64,000 nt of DNA, from the NCBI RefSeq assembly GCF_963677315.1, contig NZ_OY781939.1:682001-746000 (forward strand). The letters are read 5' to 3'. The stretch comes from an uncultured Sphaerochaeta sp. Its GTDB lineage: Bacteria > Spirochaetota > Spirochaetia > Sphaerochaetales > Sphaerochaetaceae. Under the pieces are notes generated by a model. That model saw only the letters and a program-made list of their open reading frames with translations. It did not search any database and was not told where the DNA came from. Below, one piece after another: positions 40,468 to 49,346 of this stretch (position 1 is its first letter; each line of letters opens with the position of its first letter). A program made the position numbers and the translations under genes.

Positions 40468-41859
40468 CTATAATTTCTTTGAATCAGCAATATGCTTATG
40501 TTGGAGGATATACAGCGGTTTCATGTTTTTATAGGCTTGCATCCTCATGAACTTGAACATGAATGCCCTCCCCATGAAGATATTGAACACTTGGTTCTTG
40601 ATATCCTTCTGAGGAAAATCATACAACTTTCTTTCCTTATAGAAACGATGGTCGTCACGTACAACACCCCGCATGCCATAGATCAGGTCACGAAAGATTT
40701 TCATTCCACCAACACCAAGGAAGTTCACCCCTTTCTGGTACCCAGCACGGCTCGCGCGATCGAGTCGACAAGCCAGATCTGTGATCATAGCCTGCAACCG
40801 CTCAGAATCTTTTTCCTCATCACTGATAATTCCCATTGAGTTCTCTTTTCCTACTCGGTCCTTTCCTTCCAAGAACTGTCGTACGTTTGGCAGTTGATAT
40901 AAAGGACCGGAGACAAGGTACGCGGAGTGTTTACCCATCATGCTGGTCCGATGCCCATTTGCGAACGTACGGTCAAGGAACAGCTTCCACACGGGTTTCA
41001 GGAACCTTCCTTCCAGGTTCATCGCATGCACCAATACGTCACAGGAGTTAACCAAGTCTTGGTAGAAGACTTGGAAACCATCCTTTCTGTCACACTCACC
41101 TACCAGCTCACATCGCAAGCAGCCTTGGCAGGCTCCTTCATATGGGAATGTGTTAATATCGATTACTTCAACAGCATTAGGATAGGAAGCCAGGAAGACT
41201 TCAATCATGCGCGAAAGATTGCCGTCCTTCTGGTATTCATCAGTCAATAAGACAGTACGGATGTCTTTCTTTTTCTCCCCTGTTGTTCCTATCGACTGAG
41301 GCTGAAAGTGAAAAGAGGTATCATAACGAATTGGTATGCTTCTTCTAGGAACAGGAGTATGATTGATGCACGCTCTATGAAGATCCTGCATGAAAAACCG
41401 CATACTCTTCCTAAAGTCAGCTTGCAACATATCCTTGTTGTCTACACTCAAACCTTCCATAAAGGCCATGCCAAGATCTTCACAGGTCCCACGCAGCCAT
41501 TCTTCAGCAAGGTGGTCGTAGTAATGAAAGCAACTCATGATACAAGTTGCATACTTGCCAGCAAGTATTGTCTGTCTTCCCTGTTCTCTCATGAGGTCAA
41601 AGAAACGAACAAGCTGCCAGGGAACAAGCATGGTATATACAGGGGTAGCCCATATGACCATGTCGCATGCATCAAGCGCATCAAAGGTGGTAGATAGCCA
41701 AGTTTCGTCATACTCCATCATGGTCAGATTCTCACCCACATGGATGATGCTTGCTTCAATATCAGGTTCATGAACCAAGAGATACTTTGCATGCTGTAAC
41801 GTTAAGCTGAATTCACCTTTGGGACTAGCATTGACCACAACAACATTGGTTGGTTTCAT
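40468..41859 (-). CDS. Tandem flavodoxin-like NAD(P)H-dependent FMN oxidoreductase
   Basis: 463 residues with two flavodoxin-fold halves. The first (about 1-185) starts VVVVNASPKGEFSLT, a phosphate-binding loop, and has WATPVYTMLVPWQLVRFFD. The second (about 200-400) has a Cys cluster, CQGCLRCELVGEC, typical of iron-sulfur-containing flavodoxin-family reductases, and again a flavin-binding region. Each half may bind FMN. The function is unknown. The start at 41859 has AAGGA nine bases upstream. Confidence 0.82.
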   Translation of the reverse strand: MKPTNVVVVNASPKGEFSLTLQHAKYLLVHEPDIEASIIHVGENLTMMEYDETWLSTTFDALDACDMVIWATPVYTMLVPWQLVRFFDLMREQGRQTILAGKYATCIMSCFHYYDHLAEEWLRGTCEDLGMAFMEGLSVDNKDMLQADFRKSMRFFMQDLHRACINHTPVPRRSIPIRYDTSFHFQPQSIGTTGEKKKDIRTVLLTDEYQKDGNLSRMIEVFLASYPNAVEVIDINTFPYEGACQGCLRCELVGECDRKDGFQVFYQDLVNSCDVLVHAMNLEGRFLKPVWKLFLDRTFANGHRTSMMGKHSAYLVSGPLYQLPNVRQFLEGKDRVGKENSMGIISDEEKDSERLQAMITDLACRLDRASRAGYQKGVNFLGVGGMKIFRDLIYGMRGVVRDDHRFYKERKLYDFPQKDIKNQVFNIFMGRAFMFKFMRMQAYKNMKPLYILQHKHIADSKKL

Positions 41860-41963
41860 TATCACCATTCCTTATGCTTTCAGTACTGTTTTCTTAGGTT
41901 ACAGTGTACAACATGGAGGGCAATTATCAATGAAAATAGATTGAAGATACAACTCAATTACAT

Positions 41964-44246
41964 TTAGAGGGTTGGACCCAATGGTTTGATCTCAAAGAGT
42001 TTGTCATCATCCCAAAGCTCACAGGTCTTCTGGAGAGTCCAAAGCCGTGCTTCGTCCCCCACTTTCCCATTGGAGGTGATTGCCCAAGCGTCATAGGCAA
42101 CAGGGTAGATGCTTCCAACCATGTTAGCTTGGTTACCATTAATCTCAAACTTACCCAACCCCTTCCCTGAGGCTACACTCCAGAAATAGCCATCATGCCA
42201 GGCGATGTCATTGCCAAGGGTAATACCATCTGGTAGAGCAATTGTTTCATAGGTATCAGCGTCGAAATCGATTCGATATATAACCGTTTGGTCTCGACTG
42301 GGCAGGAGGAGTTTTTCTCCATCATAGGTCAATCCCATGGTGCCTCCGCCTACAGCATCGGGAATATCAATCCAATCATCTTCTGTTACCTCAATTTTTG
42401 CACCTTCAGTAATCTCAGCAGGTGGGTTGAAACGGTAGATCTTCTTCTCACTGAAATCATTGACGTAGAAATACTGGCCATCATGGGTAAGTCCCCTGGG
42501 GTTCACGACCCAGTCTGTTCCCATCTTGGTCACTTCGGTGATGCCACTCTCATCAAATACGATTCGGATGAAATCCAAGCCTTCCCCATACTCCCCGTCG
42601 CCAATACTGAATCGCCAGAGATAGCCGTCGTAGTAGTGGAGAGCCCAACCGAAACCAAGACCGGTATCAGCTCCCATTGTTTGCGTTACCTCACGAGTAG
42701 AATCACTCGCATCATACACATAGAGGTACTCATCTCCCTCTGTAGCAGGACGATAGCCAAGATCATAGTCAATGGGAACGGTGTAATCGAAACTTAGACC
42801 AGCAGGTTCCGATGATACTTCAGTATTATTTGATTCAGTTATTTGAGTGATACTCTCATCATTCGGGGACTCCCCATCAGGAGCTTCTGTATTTAGGATG
42901 GGCACATCTTCGATTGCGTAGAGGATGTTGTCATGGACCGCTACCTCAGAATCCATACCGGCAGTCAATGCATGTTTCTTATATGTGTCAAACACATTAT
43001 CTTGAACGGTTCCCTCACTGTTCTCAAAGTGTACTCCTACATGGCCATCCCTAAAGTAGTTGTTTTCTATAAGGACATTGGTATTGAACTGCTCAAGAGC
43101 AATCTCGTGATACCCATTCTGATACAGGGTATTGTTGATAATCGTAGGAGATGATTGCTCTGCATAAAGCCCCTCTGTATTATTCCAACGGATTACTGAG
43201 TTCGATATGGTAACGGAAGACTCAAACTGCTCTACCCCGATTTCTGCATACTCCACTACCGTATAATCCAGGATGGAGGTGTCGGTATTCATCAAGGTAA
43301 TACCAAACCAATCTCCGTTTATGGCATATTCATACCCTTCCCGCTCGTAGTCTGCAGTGAAGAAGATTTGCTCAGCTGGGGTTCCTTCTGCGATCAGGGT
43401 ACCCCCTGCTACCTGGAGGCCACCTTTATCCAAATCTTTATATCCACGGTCAGATTTGAATTTTACGATTGTCCCTGGCTCGATAGTTAGTGTTATACCT
43501 TCAGGTACCTCCACATAATTCACCTGCACCACTCCTGACCAAGTGGTATTAGTAAGTATTTCGCCTTCCCAGATGGTCTGCTCTGGAACAGTATAGGGAG
43601 TAGCAGAAATGGTCATAGTAAGCGTTTCTGTTTCTTCAACGTCTTCTCCAACACGGACCATTACCGTAAATGAGTATTCTCCCGGAGAACCGTTCGGATC
43701 ATCTGCATCACCAGCCACTGGGGCTTTGAATTCTTCAGTAGTTATTTCAATGATTACCTCAACATTATTTTCTAGCAGTTCCTGTACAAGTGTATTTGCT
43801 TTAGCTTCAGCCTCGTCCATATTCTCTACTTCAGCTTGGGAAGCAGAATATTGTGCTTCTTCTACAAGACGAGTTGCTCCTTCGATAACAGTTACAATCT
43901 GAATCTCTTTTTCCCTAATTACTCCAGAATCATCATTGGCTGAAACTCTCACTGTCACGCTACCAACTTCTATGGAAGTAAGTAGGCCATTCTGGTCGAT
44001 AGTCGCTCTACCGGTACCATTATCTACTGACCAAGTGAGTGAATCATCTGTGGCATTAGAGGGAGTGACTACAGCATGAAGCTGAAGGGTCTCCCCTTCA
44101 ACTACATAGTCAACATCACTGGATATGCTGATTTGCTCGACTGGAATCACACTAGGCGTATCAGGACTACATGAAACCATAAACACCAAGCACAATAGAC
44201 CGATGAAACTAAAAACACTTCTCATGTTGATCGAACGAAACAGCAA
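41964..44246 (-). CDS. Large lipoprotein with bacterial Ig-like, beta-helix and propeller-like parts
   Basis: 760 residues. The lipobox VMVSC (Cys26 from a TTG start with AGGGGG upstream; Cys19 from the ATG at 44225) predicts lipid anchoring. A Big_2-like domain (about 35-118), a repeat-rich parallel beta-helix region (about 220-440, with successive WNNTEG and NNTLYQNGYHEI turns) and a C-terminal propeller-like region (about 480-760) follow. Its role is unknown; a surface carbohydrate- or host-polymer-binding role is an inference. The smaller lipoprotein lies upstream on the same strand. Confidence 0.82.
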   Translation of the reverse strand: MLFRSINMRSVFSFIGLLCLVFMVSCSPDTPSVIPVEQISISSDVDYVVEGETLQLHAVVTPSNATDDSLTWSVDNGTGRATIDQNGLLTSIEVGSVTVRVSANDDSGVIREKEIQIVTVIEGATRLVEEAQYSASQAEVENMDEAEAKANTLVQELLENNVEVIIEITTEEFKAPVAGDADDPNGSPGEYSFTVMVRVGEDVEETETLTMTISATPYTVPEQTIWEGEILTNTTWSGVVQVNYVEVPEGITLTIEPGTIVKFKSDRGYKDLDKGGLQVAGGTLIAEGTPAEQIFFTADYEREGYEYAINGDWFGITLMNTDTSILDYTVVEYAEIGVEQFESSVTISNSVIRWNNTEGLYAEQSSPTIINNTLYQNGYHEIALEQFNTNVLIENNYFRDGHVGVHFENSEGTVQDNVFDTYKKHALTAGMDSEVAVHDNILYAIEDVPILNTEAPDGESPNDESITQITESNNTEVSSEPAGLSFDYTVPIDYDLGYRPATEGDEYLYVYDASDSTREVTQTMGADTGLGFGWALHYYDGYLWRFSIGDGEYGEGLDFIRIVFDESGITEVTKMGTDWVVNPRGLTHDGQYFYVNDFSEKKIYRFNPPAEITEGAKIEVTEDDWIDIPDAVGGGTMGLTYDGEKLLLPSRDQTVIYRIDFDADTYETIALPDGITLGNDIAWHDGYFWSVASGKGLGKFEINGNQANMVGSIYPVAYDAWAITSNGKVGDEARLWTLQKTCELWDDDKLFEIKPLGPTL

Positions 44247-44300
44247 AACATCCCCCTAATAGTGATTAGTAATTATGAATGTAAAGAACCAAATCAGACA

Positions 44301-44747
44301 TTAATAAATCTCTAGTGTCACTTCATTCCTTCTTGATCCTTCCTCAAGACCAGGAAATTTGGTCACCCCTACCAACGTATAGAACCCAACGGATAGCTCT
44401 TGTAGTGAAAAATTTTGCACAACATGCCATCCTGTATTTCCAAGTTCATCTACTGTCATTTCACCAATTGGTTGAAGAGGAGCTCCATCAAGAGTAAGCG
44501 AAAAGACTGTATTGTCAATAAGATCCTCTGCTTGTTCCTTTTCAAGGATAAAACCTCCTCTTCCCCTACTCATAATAATGGTATACCCATCATCCCTATG
44601 TTTGAGTCTATAAGAGGAGGAGTCGTCATTCTCACCTGCCATTTCATAAAAATAGATAGTTCCATTATTAAAGAATGGAAACAAGTCGCACCCTGCACCA
44701 AGGATTAATACTAGTGCCAGAAGTAGGTAGATGATCGGTTTCTTCAT
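44301..44747 (-). CDS. Small lipoprotein of unknown function
   Basis: 148 residues. The lipobox LGAGC (Cys20) is clear; the rest is beta-rich and without known motifs. GAGGAG precedes the ATG at 44747. It lies 54 nt upstream of the large lipoprotein, so the two are likely co-transcribed. Confidence 0.75.
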   Translation of the reverse strand: MKKPIIYLLLALVLILGAGCDLFPFFNNGTIYFYEMAGENDDSSSYRLKHRDDGYTIIMSRGRGGFILEKEQAEDLIDNTVFSLTLDGAPLQPIGEMTVDELGNTGWHVVQNFSLQELSVGFYTLVGVTKFPGLEEGSRRNEVTLEIY

Positions 44748-44927
44748 GGTAGGCTCCTCATAAATTGCATACAAAATGTGCTAAATGTAAGACATTATCC
44801 ATATTTACCTTACCGCACCTTTTTTGCGAGCGCAAGGAACCTGGTTTGTGTCACAGGCATTTTTCTCACTGCAATGTGTGGGTAGATGAGGTACACTAGA
44901 GGTAATAATCCTAGCAAGGAGAAATGT

Positions 44928-45824
44928 ATGGAACGAGAGACAATGATGATTCCAATCAAGACCCCACAGGGGGAATTCAATGTCTGGGTGCAGCGCTGTG
45001 GCAATAACCCAAGCAAGAGACTGTTGCTATTACATGGCGGGCCTGGCATGAGCCATGAGTACTTCAAGAGTTTTGAAGAGCATTTCAGAGATAGTGACAT
45101 CGAATACATCTATTATGATCAACTCGGGAGTCACAACTCAGACAATCCTGCAGATCGTTCTTTCTGGACCATTGAGCGATTTGTCGATGAAGTAGACCAA
45201 GTAAGAAAAGTCTTGGGCTTGGGGCCGGATAATTTCTTCCTCCTTGGCCACTCCTGGGGAGGAGTGTTGGCAATGGAATATGCACTTGCTCACCCTGAGG
45301 CATTGAAGGGCCTGATCATAAGCAACATGATGGCCGACTGCATTGCCTATCTGAAGTATGCTGATGATGTACTGGGACCACAGATGGATCCTGTAGTCCT
45401 GAACCGCATCAAGGAACTGGAAGCGGCCGGTCAATATACCAGCGAAGAGTATGAAACGTTATTGGTTCCCTACTACGAGCGCCATGTTCTGAGACGTCCT
45501 ATGGATGAATGGCCACAGTGTGTGACCTCTTCACTCAGCCACGCCAACCAGGACCTCTATGTCTATATGCAAGGTCCAAGTGAATTCGGTATTGCAGGCG
45601 TATTGGAAACATGGGATAGGTCAAAAGACCTGCCCAAGATTACCATACCCACCTTGGTCATCGGCGCCGAGTATGACACCATGGACCCAGCCTATATGCA
45701 GTGGATGTCCAAGCAGCTGCCGAAGGGTGAATACCTATACTGCCCAAATGCAGGGCATATGGCCATGTGGGATGACCCAGAAGGGTATCATGATGGATTG
45801 AAACAGTTTATTAACAAAGTATAA
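44928..45824 (+). CDS. pip: Proline iminopeptidase (S33 family)
   Basis: 298 residues. HGGPGMSHEY (oxyanion region, near 38), GHSWGGVLAMEYA (nucleophile Ser, near 108), an Asp in GAEYDTMDP and the His of NAGHMAMWD form the catalytic set of S33 peptidases, which remove N-terminal proline. The start at 44928 has AAGGAG; 14 codons of open frame upstream lack one. A terminator follows. Confidence 0.93.
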   Translation: MERETMMIPIKTPQGEFNVWVQRCGNNPSKRLLLLHGGPGMSHEYFKSFEEHFRDSDIEYIYYDQLGSHNSDNPADRSFWTIERFVDEVDQVRKVLGLGPDNFFLLGHSWGGVLAMEYALAHPEALKGLIISNMMADCIAYLKYADDVLGPQMDPVVLNRIKELEAAGQYTSEEYETLLVPYYERHVLRRPMDEWPQCVTSSLSHANQDLYVYMQGPSEFGIAGVLETWDRSKDLPKITIPTLVIGAEYDTMDPAYMQWMSKQLPKGEYLYCPNAGHMAMWDDPEGYHDGLKQFINKV

Positions 45825-45830
45825 GAAATC

Positions 45831-45864
45831 AAGCCTGCTGCAGAACAATGTGGCAGGCTTTTTT
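45831..45864 (+). terminator. Terminator of the iminopeptidase gene
   Basis: AAGCCTGC, a short loop, GCAGGCTT and a T run. Confidence 0.8.
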
Positions 45865-46205
45865 CATGAATCAAGAAGTGTAGATCTTACATATCGATAG
45901 TTACGTATCTACATCTGGTAATGGAAAAATCGTGCTAAAAATTGAATGCTTTGTGCAGGCGCGTTTGAAAAAGCGGTTGTACACTAAAGGTAGGATGTTT
46001 AGGCAGTACATGTCTCAATATCCTAGAAAGGAAGAAGAAACTTGAGCATTTTCTTTTGGAAAGAGTTGTGCTTCATGGTTCTCAGCAAAGGTTGTTTTTC
46101 ACAAATCTGTTTTGGTTGAGACCAGGATGTGGGGGAATAATTAATGCTGAAATGGTATTGGTTTACTAGGTTATTTGAATAACCTAAAGAAAAATGGAGG
46201 ACTAT
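45865..46205 (+). other. Regulatory region of the rhamnoside operon
   Basis: No gene. It holds a weak promoter (TTGAGA at 46116, 16 bp, TAATTA at 46138) and the palindrome described separately. A short inverted repeat (GTAGAT...ATCTAC) near 45882-45925 was noticed but is weak. Confidence 0.5.
46167..46186. promoter_or_regulatory. Palindrome before the rhamnoside operon
   Basis: TAGGTTATT-TG-AATAACCTA, 9-bp arms, between the predicted promoter and the ribosome binding site. A candidate operator for a sugar-responsive regulator; no regulator gene is adjacent. Confidence 0.55.
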
Positions 46206-47504
46206 ATGTTGAAAAAAGTAGCGGTATTTCTACTCATCTCGTTGATTCCGTTCACGCTGTTCGCAGCGGGTCAGCAGGAAGCTGCCAAAGAAGAAGGGCC
46301 AATCACCCTCTCCTATTTGGTCGCAAGTGGTAGTGACCAGTATCAGGCAAGAGCCGCAGCCGAAGGCTTTATGGCACTGAACCCTGATGTAAAGATTGAA
46401 CTTGAGCTTCGCCCAGGTGGAAGTGATGGAGACAACATCACCAAGACACGTCTGGCAACCGGTGAAATGAATGACATGTTCTTCTACAATGCCGGATCCC
46501 TCTTGCAGGCACTCAATCCAAGTGATACCTTGGTTGACCTTGCAGACGAGCCCTTCATGGATGTGGTTGATGAAGCATTCAAGATGACCGTTTCTCAAAA
46601 TGGTGCTGTATACGGCGTACCCAACCAGACCGCAATGGGTGGTGGTATTCTCTACAACAAGAGAGTCTACGAAGAATTGGGACTTAGTATTCCCAAGACT
46701 TGGGCCGAGTTTGCTGCAAACAATGAAAAGATCAAGAAAGCAGGCATTACTCCTGTTATCGCCACCTTTGGTGATAGCTGGACCAGTCAGCTCTTTGTTC
46801 TTGCAGATTACTACAATGTACAGGCAGAAGTTCCTGACTTTGCTCAATTGTACACTGAAAACAAGATCAAGTACGCAAACACTCCTGCAGCCATCAAAGG
46901 TTTTGAACACCTGAAGGAAGCTTATGATAAGGGCTGGTACCAGAGCGGGTTCGCTACGGCAAAGTATGATCAAGGTCTTGAAATGCTGGCAAACGGCAAG
47001 GGCGCTCACTACCCAATGCTTTCCATGGCTTTGGGAAACATCACTTCAAACTGGCCTGATAAAGCTGAGGACATCGGTTTCTTTGCACAGCCAGGCCAGA
47101 GTGCTGACAAGAATGGAGCAACCATCTGGATGCTTTCTGCAAACTATGTACCTCAGACAACCACTGGAGCAAAGCTTGAAGCTGTAAAGCGCTTCCTGGC
47201 TTACACCGTCTCTCCTGAAGGTATTGCAGACATGAACAAGGAGATTCCTCCTTCCGGTCCTTACTTGGTCATCGGTGCAGAACTTCCTGAAGATGTGCTT
47301 CCTGCTGTTAAGGATATCTCCGGATATATTGACTCTGGAAACTCCGCACCTGCACTCGAGTTCCTCTCTCCTGTAAAGGGACCTCGTCTTGAGCAGTTCT
47401 GTGTTGCAGTAGGTACTGGACAAATGAGTCCAATGGAAGCTGCTGTCAACTATGACAAGGACGTTGCCAATCAGGCAAAGCAGTTGGGTCTTGCAGGCTG
47501 GTAA
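46206..47504 (+). CDS. Extracellular solute-binding protein of a CUT1 sugar ABC transporter
   Basis: 432 residues. A signal peptide with FAAGQQEA (cleavage after about residue 20) is followed by a typical family 1 solute-binding protein, with TLSYLVASGSDQYQARAAAEGFMALNPDVKI near the start and ATFGDSW near the middle. It is the first gene of an operon with two permeases and a rhamnosidase, so rhamnosides or rhamnose oligomers are the likely cargo. GGAGG precedes the start. A hairpin follows the gene. Confidence 0.93.
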   Translation: MLKKVAVFLLISLIPFTLFAAGQQEAAKEEGPITLSYLVASGSDQYQARAAAEGFMALNPDVKIELELRPGGSDGDNITKTRLATGEMNDMFFYNAGSLLQALNPSDTLVDLADEPFMDVVDEAFKMTVSQNGAVYGVPNQTAMGGGILYNKRVYEELGLSIPKTWAEFAANNEKIKKAGITPVIATFGDSWTSQLFVLADYYNVQAEVPDFAQLYTENKIKYANTPAAIKGFEHLKEAYDKGWYQSGFATAKYDQGLEMLANGKGAHYPMLSMALGNITSNWPDKAEDIGFFAQPGQSADKNGATIWMLSANYVPQTTTGAKLEAVKRFLAYTVSPEGIADMNKEIPPSGPYLVIGAELPEDVLPAVKDISGYIDSGNSAPALEFLSPVKGPRLEQFCVAVGTGQMSPMEAAVNYDKDVANQAKQLGLAGW

Positions 47505-47520
47505 GATTCTTTGATTGTTG

Positions 47521-47550
47521 CAACCATCCCTTGCATGCAGGGGATGGTTG
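47521..47550 (+). repeat. Hairpin between binding protein and permease genes
   Basis: CAACCATCCC-TTGCATGCAG-GGGATGGTTG, a perfect 10-bp stem just after the binding protein stop codon. Such stems usually protect the upstream mRNA so that more binding protein than permease is made. Confidence 0.75.
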
Positions 47551-47570
47551 TTCTCATCTTGGAGGTACTC

Positions 47571-48449
47571 ATGAAAAAGAATACGATTCAGCGGGGAATG
47601 CTAAAGACCTATCCTAACTGGTTTTATTTACCTGCAGTAACAGCATTTACAATTTTCTTTATTATTCCAACCGTCTCTGCATTCTACTTCAGCTTGACTC
47701 GGTGGACGATTTTTGATTCGACCTTTATCGGATTCGAAAACTATATTTCCTTCTTGTCGGACCCCATGCTCTCAATCGGTCTGAAAAATACCTTCATCTA
47801 CGCTTTTCTTACCAGTGGACTGAAGACTGTCCTTGCACTCCCCCTTGCAGTTATGCTTACCTCAGGTATCAGGTTCAAGGGTTTTTATCGAAGCGTGGTC
47901 TTTTTCCCCGTACTGGTAAGTACCATTGCGGTAGGAATCACCTTCTCAATTCTTATGCAACCCAATATTGGATTGATCAATGTGGTGCTGGGCTCGATGG
48001 GCCTACCACAACCTGACTGGCTTGGAAGCCCTCAGGTAGCACTCTATTCAGTTATTTTTGTCGATGTTTGGAAAGGAATCGGTATTGCTACCGTAATTTA
48101 TATGGCAGGTATCATCTCGATTCCTCAGGACTATTTTGATGCCATGAAACTCGAGGGTGGATTCTGGATCAAGTTCCGCCATGTGATCATCCCCTTGGTG
48201 AGAAATTCCACGTTCACCGTGATACTCCTCTCCTTTATCGGAGGTCTTCGTTCCTTCGATCTTATCTGGGCGATGACTGGAGGCGGCCCTGGTTTTGCAT
48301 CGGATGTATTGACCAGTGTTATTTACAAACAGTACCAGGCAGGATTTTACGGTCTGTCAACTGCGGGAAATGTCATCCTATTTATCATGGTTACCATCCT
48401 GATATTTCCGCTCAGACGATTCTTCAACAGCAGGGAGATTGAACTATGA
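47571..48449 (+). CDS. Sugar ABC transporter permease (MalF-like)
   Basis: 292 residues with six membrane helices. The EAA-type cytoplasmic loop AMKLEGGFWIKFRHVIIPLV (near 205) is present. The ATG at 47571 has TTGGAGG upstream. It overlaps the second permease by 4 nt. Confidence 0.93.
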   Translation: MKKNTIQRGMLKTYPNWFYLPAVTAFTIFFIIPTVSAFYFSLTRWTIFDSTFIGFENYISFLSDPMLSIGLKNTFIYAFLTSGLKTVLALPLAVMLTSGIRFKGFYRSVVFFPVLVSTIAVGITFSILMQPNIGLINVVLGSMGLPQPDWLGSPQVALYSVIFVDVWKGIGIATVIYMAGIISIPQDYFDAMKLEGGFWIKFRHVIIPLVRNSTFTVILLSFIGGLRSFDLIWAMTGGGPGFASDVLTSVIYKQYQAGFYGLSTAGNVILFIMVTILIFPLRRFFNSREIEL

Positions 48450-49285
48450 AATCCAGGAAACAACAAACGATATATATTGCGTCGAATATACTGGTCTTCC
48501 TCTTCTTGACGATCATCTTCATCGTGCCCTTTATCTATATCATTCTCATGGCTGCCAAGAGCAGCAAAGAAGCAGCATTGCTGCGTTTCAGCCTACCTGC
48601 ACAGAATTTGTTTTTCCAGAATCTCAAGGAAGTTGTCGCATATGGTGATTACCGGATGTTCAGGGCACTTTTGAACAGTACACTGCTTACCGTTGGCTCA
48701 GTGGCCCTGATTGTGGTCTTCTCTGCCCTATTCGCATTCGTGGCTCAGAGAAAAAATGACAAGTCCGCCTCTATCCTGATGTCGCTTTTGATCATTGGAC
48801 TGATGATACCTCCAGCGGTGGTACCGACCATTTTCCTGTTGCAGAACCTGAAAATCTACAAGACGATGTTTGGAATGATCATGATTGATGTGGCCTTGTT
48901 CATGCCATTTGCAACCATGATCTTCAGGACGGCGATGTCCTCCATCCCACGAGATCTTGACGAGGCATCGTATCTTGACGGGGCCAGTCCACTGACCATC
49001 TTCTTCCAAGTCATACTCCCCCTGCTCAAGCCGGCGATTGTGACGGTAGTCGTAACTACGTCGGTTAATATTTTCAATGACTTCGTTGGTCCACTGTATT
49101 TCCTTCCTGGTGCAAAGAACATTACCGCTCCCCTGACGCTGTACTCATTCATGAGCCAGTTCAGCACCCAGTGGAATTTGTTGTTTGCAAACGTAGTGGT
49201 AGTAAGTGTCATCCCCTTGATCATCTTTATCTTCTTCCAGCGCCAGCTGGTTGCAGGAATGATGGGAGGGGCTGTCAAAGGCTGA
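48446..49285 (+). CDS. Sugar ABC transporter permease (MalG-like)
   Basis: 279 residues with six membrane helices; EASYLDGASPLTIFFQVILPL (near 175) is the EAA loop. It is translationally coupled to the first permease (ATGA overlap). No ATPase is encoded here; as usual for CUT1 systems, a shared MsmK-type ATPase elsewhere is expected. Confidence 0.93.
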   Translation: MKSRKQQTIYIASNILVFLFLTIIFIVPFIYIILMAAKSSKEAALLRFSLPAQNLFFQNLKEVVAYGDYRMFRALLNSTLLTVGSVALIVVFSALFAFVAQRKNDKSASILMSLLIIGLMIPPAVVPTIFLLQNLKIYKTMFGMIMIDVALFMPFATMIFRTAMSSIPRDLDEASYLDGASPLTIFFQVILPLLKPAIVTVVVTTSVNIFNDFVGPLYFLPGAKNITAPLTLYSFMSQFSTQWNLLFANVVVVSVIPLIIFIFFQRQLVAGMMGGAVKG

Positions 49286-49346
49286 CTTTTGGTATTGGAT
49301 GCAAGGAATACCTTGCAAGCGCATAAAACAAAATTGGAGTAGTATC

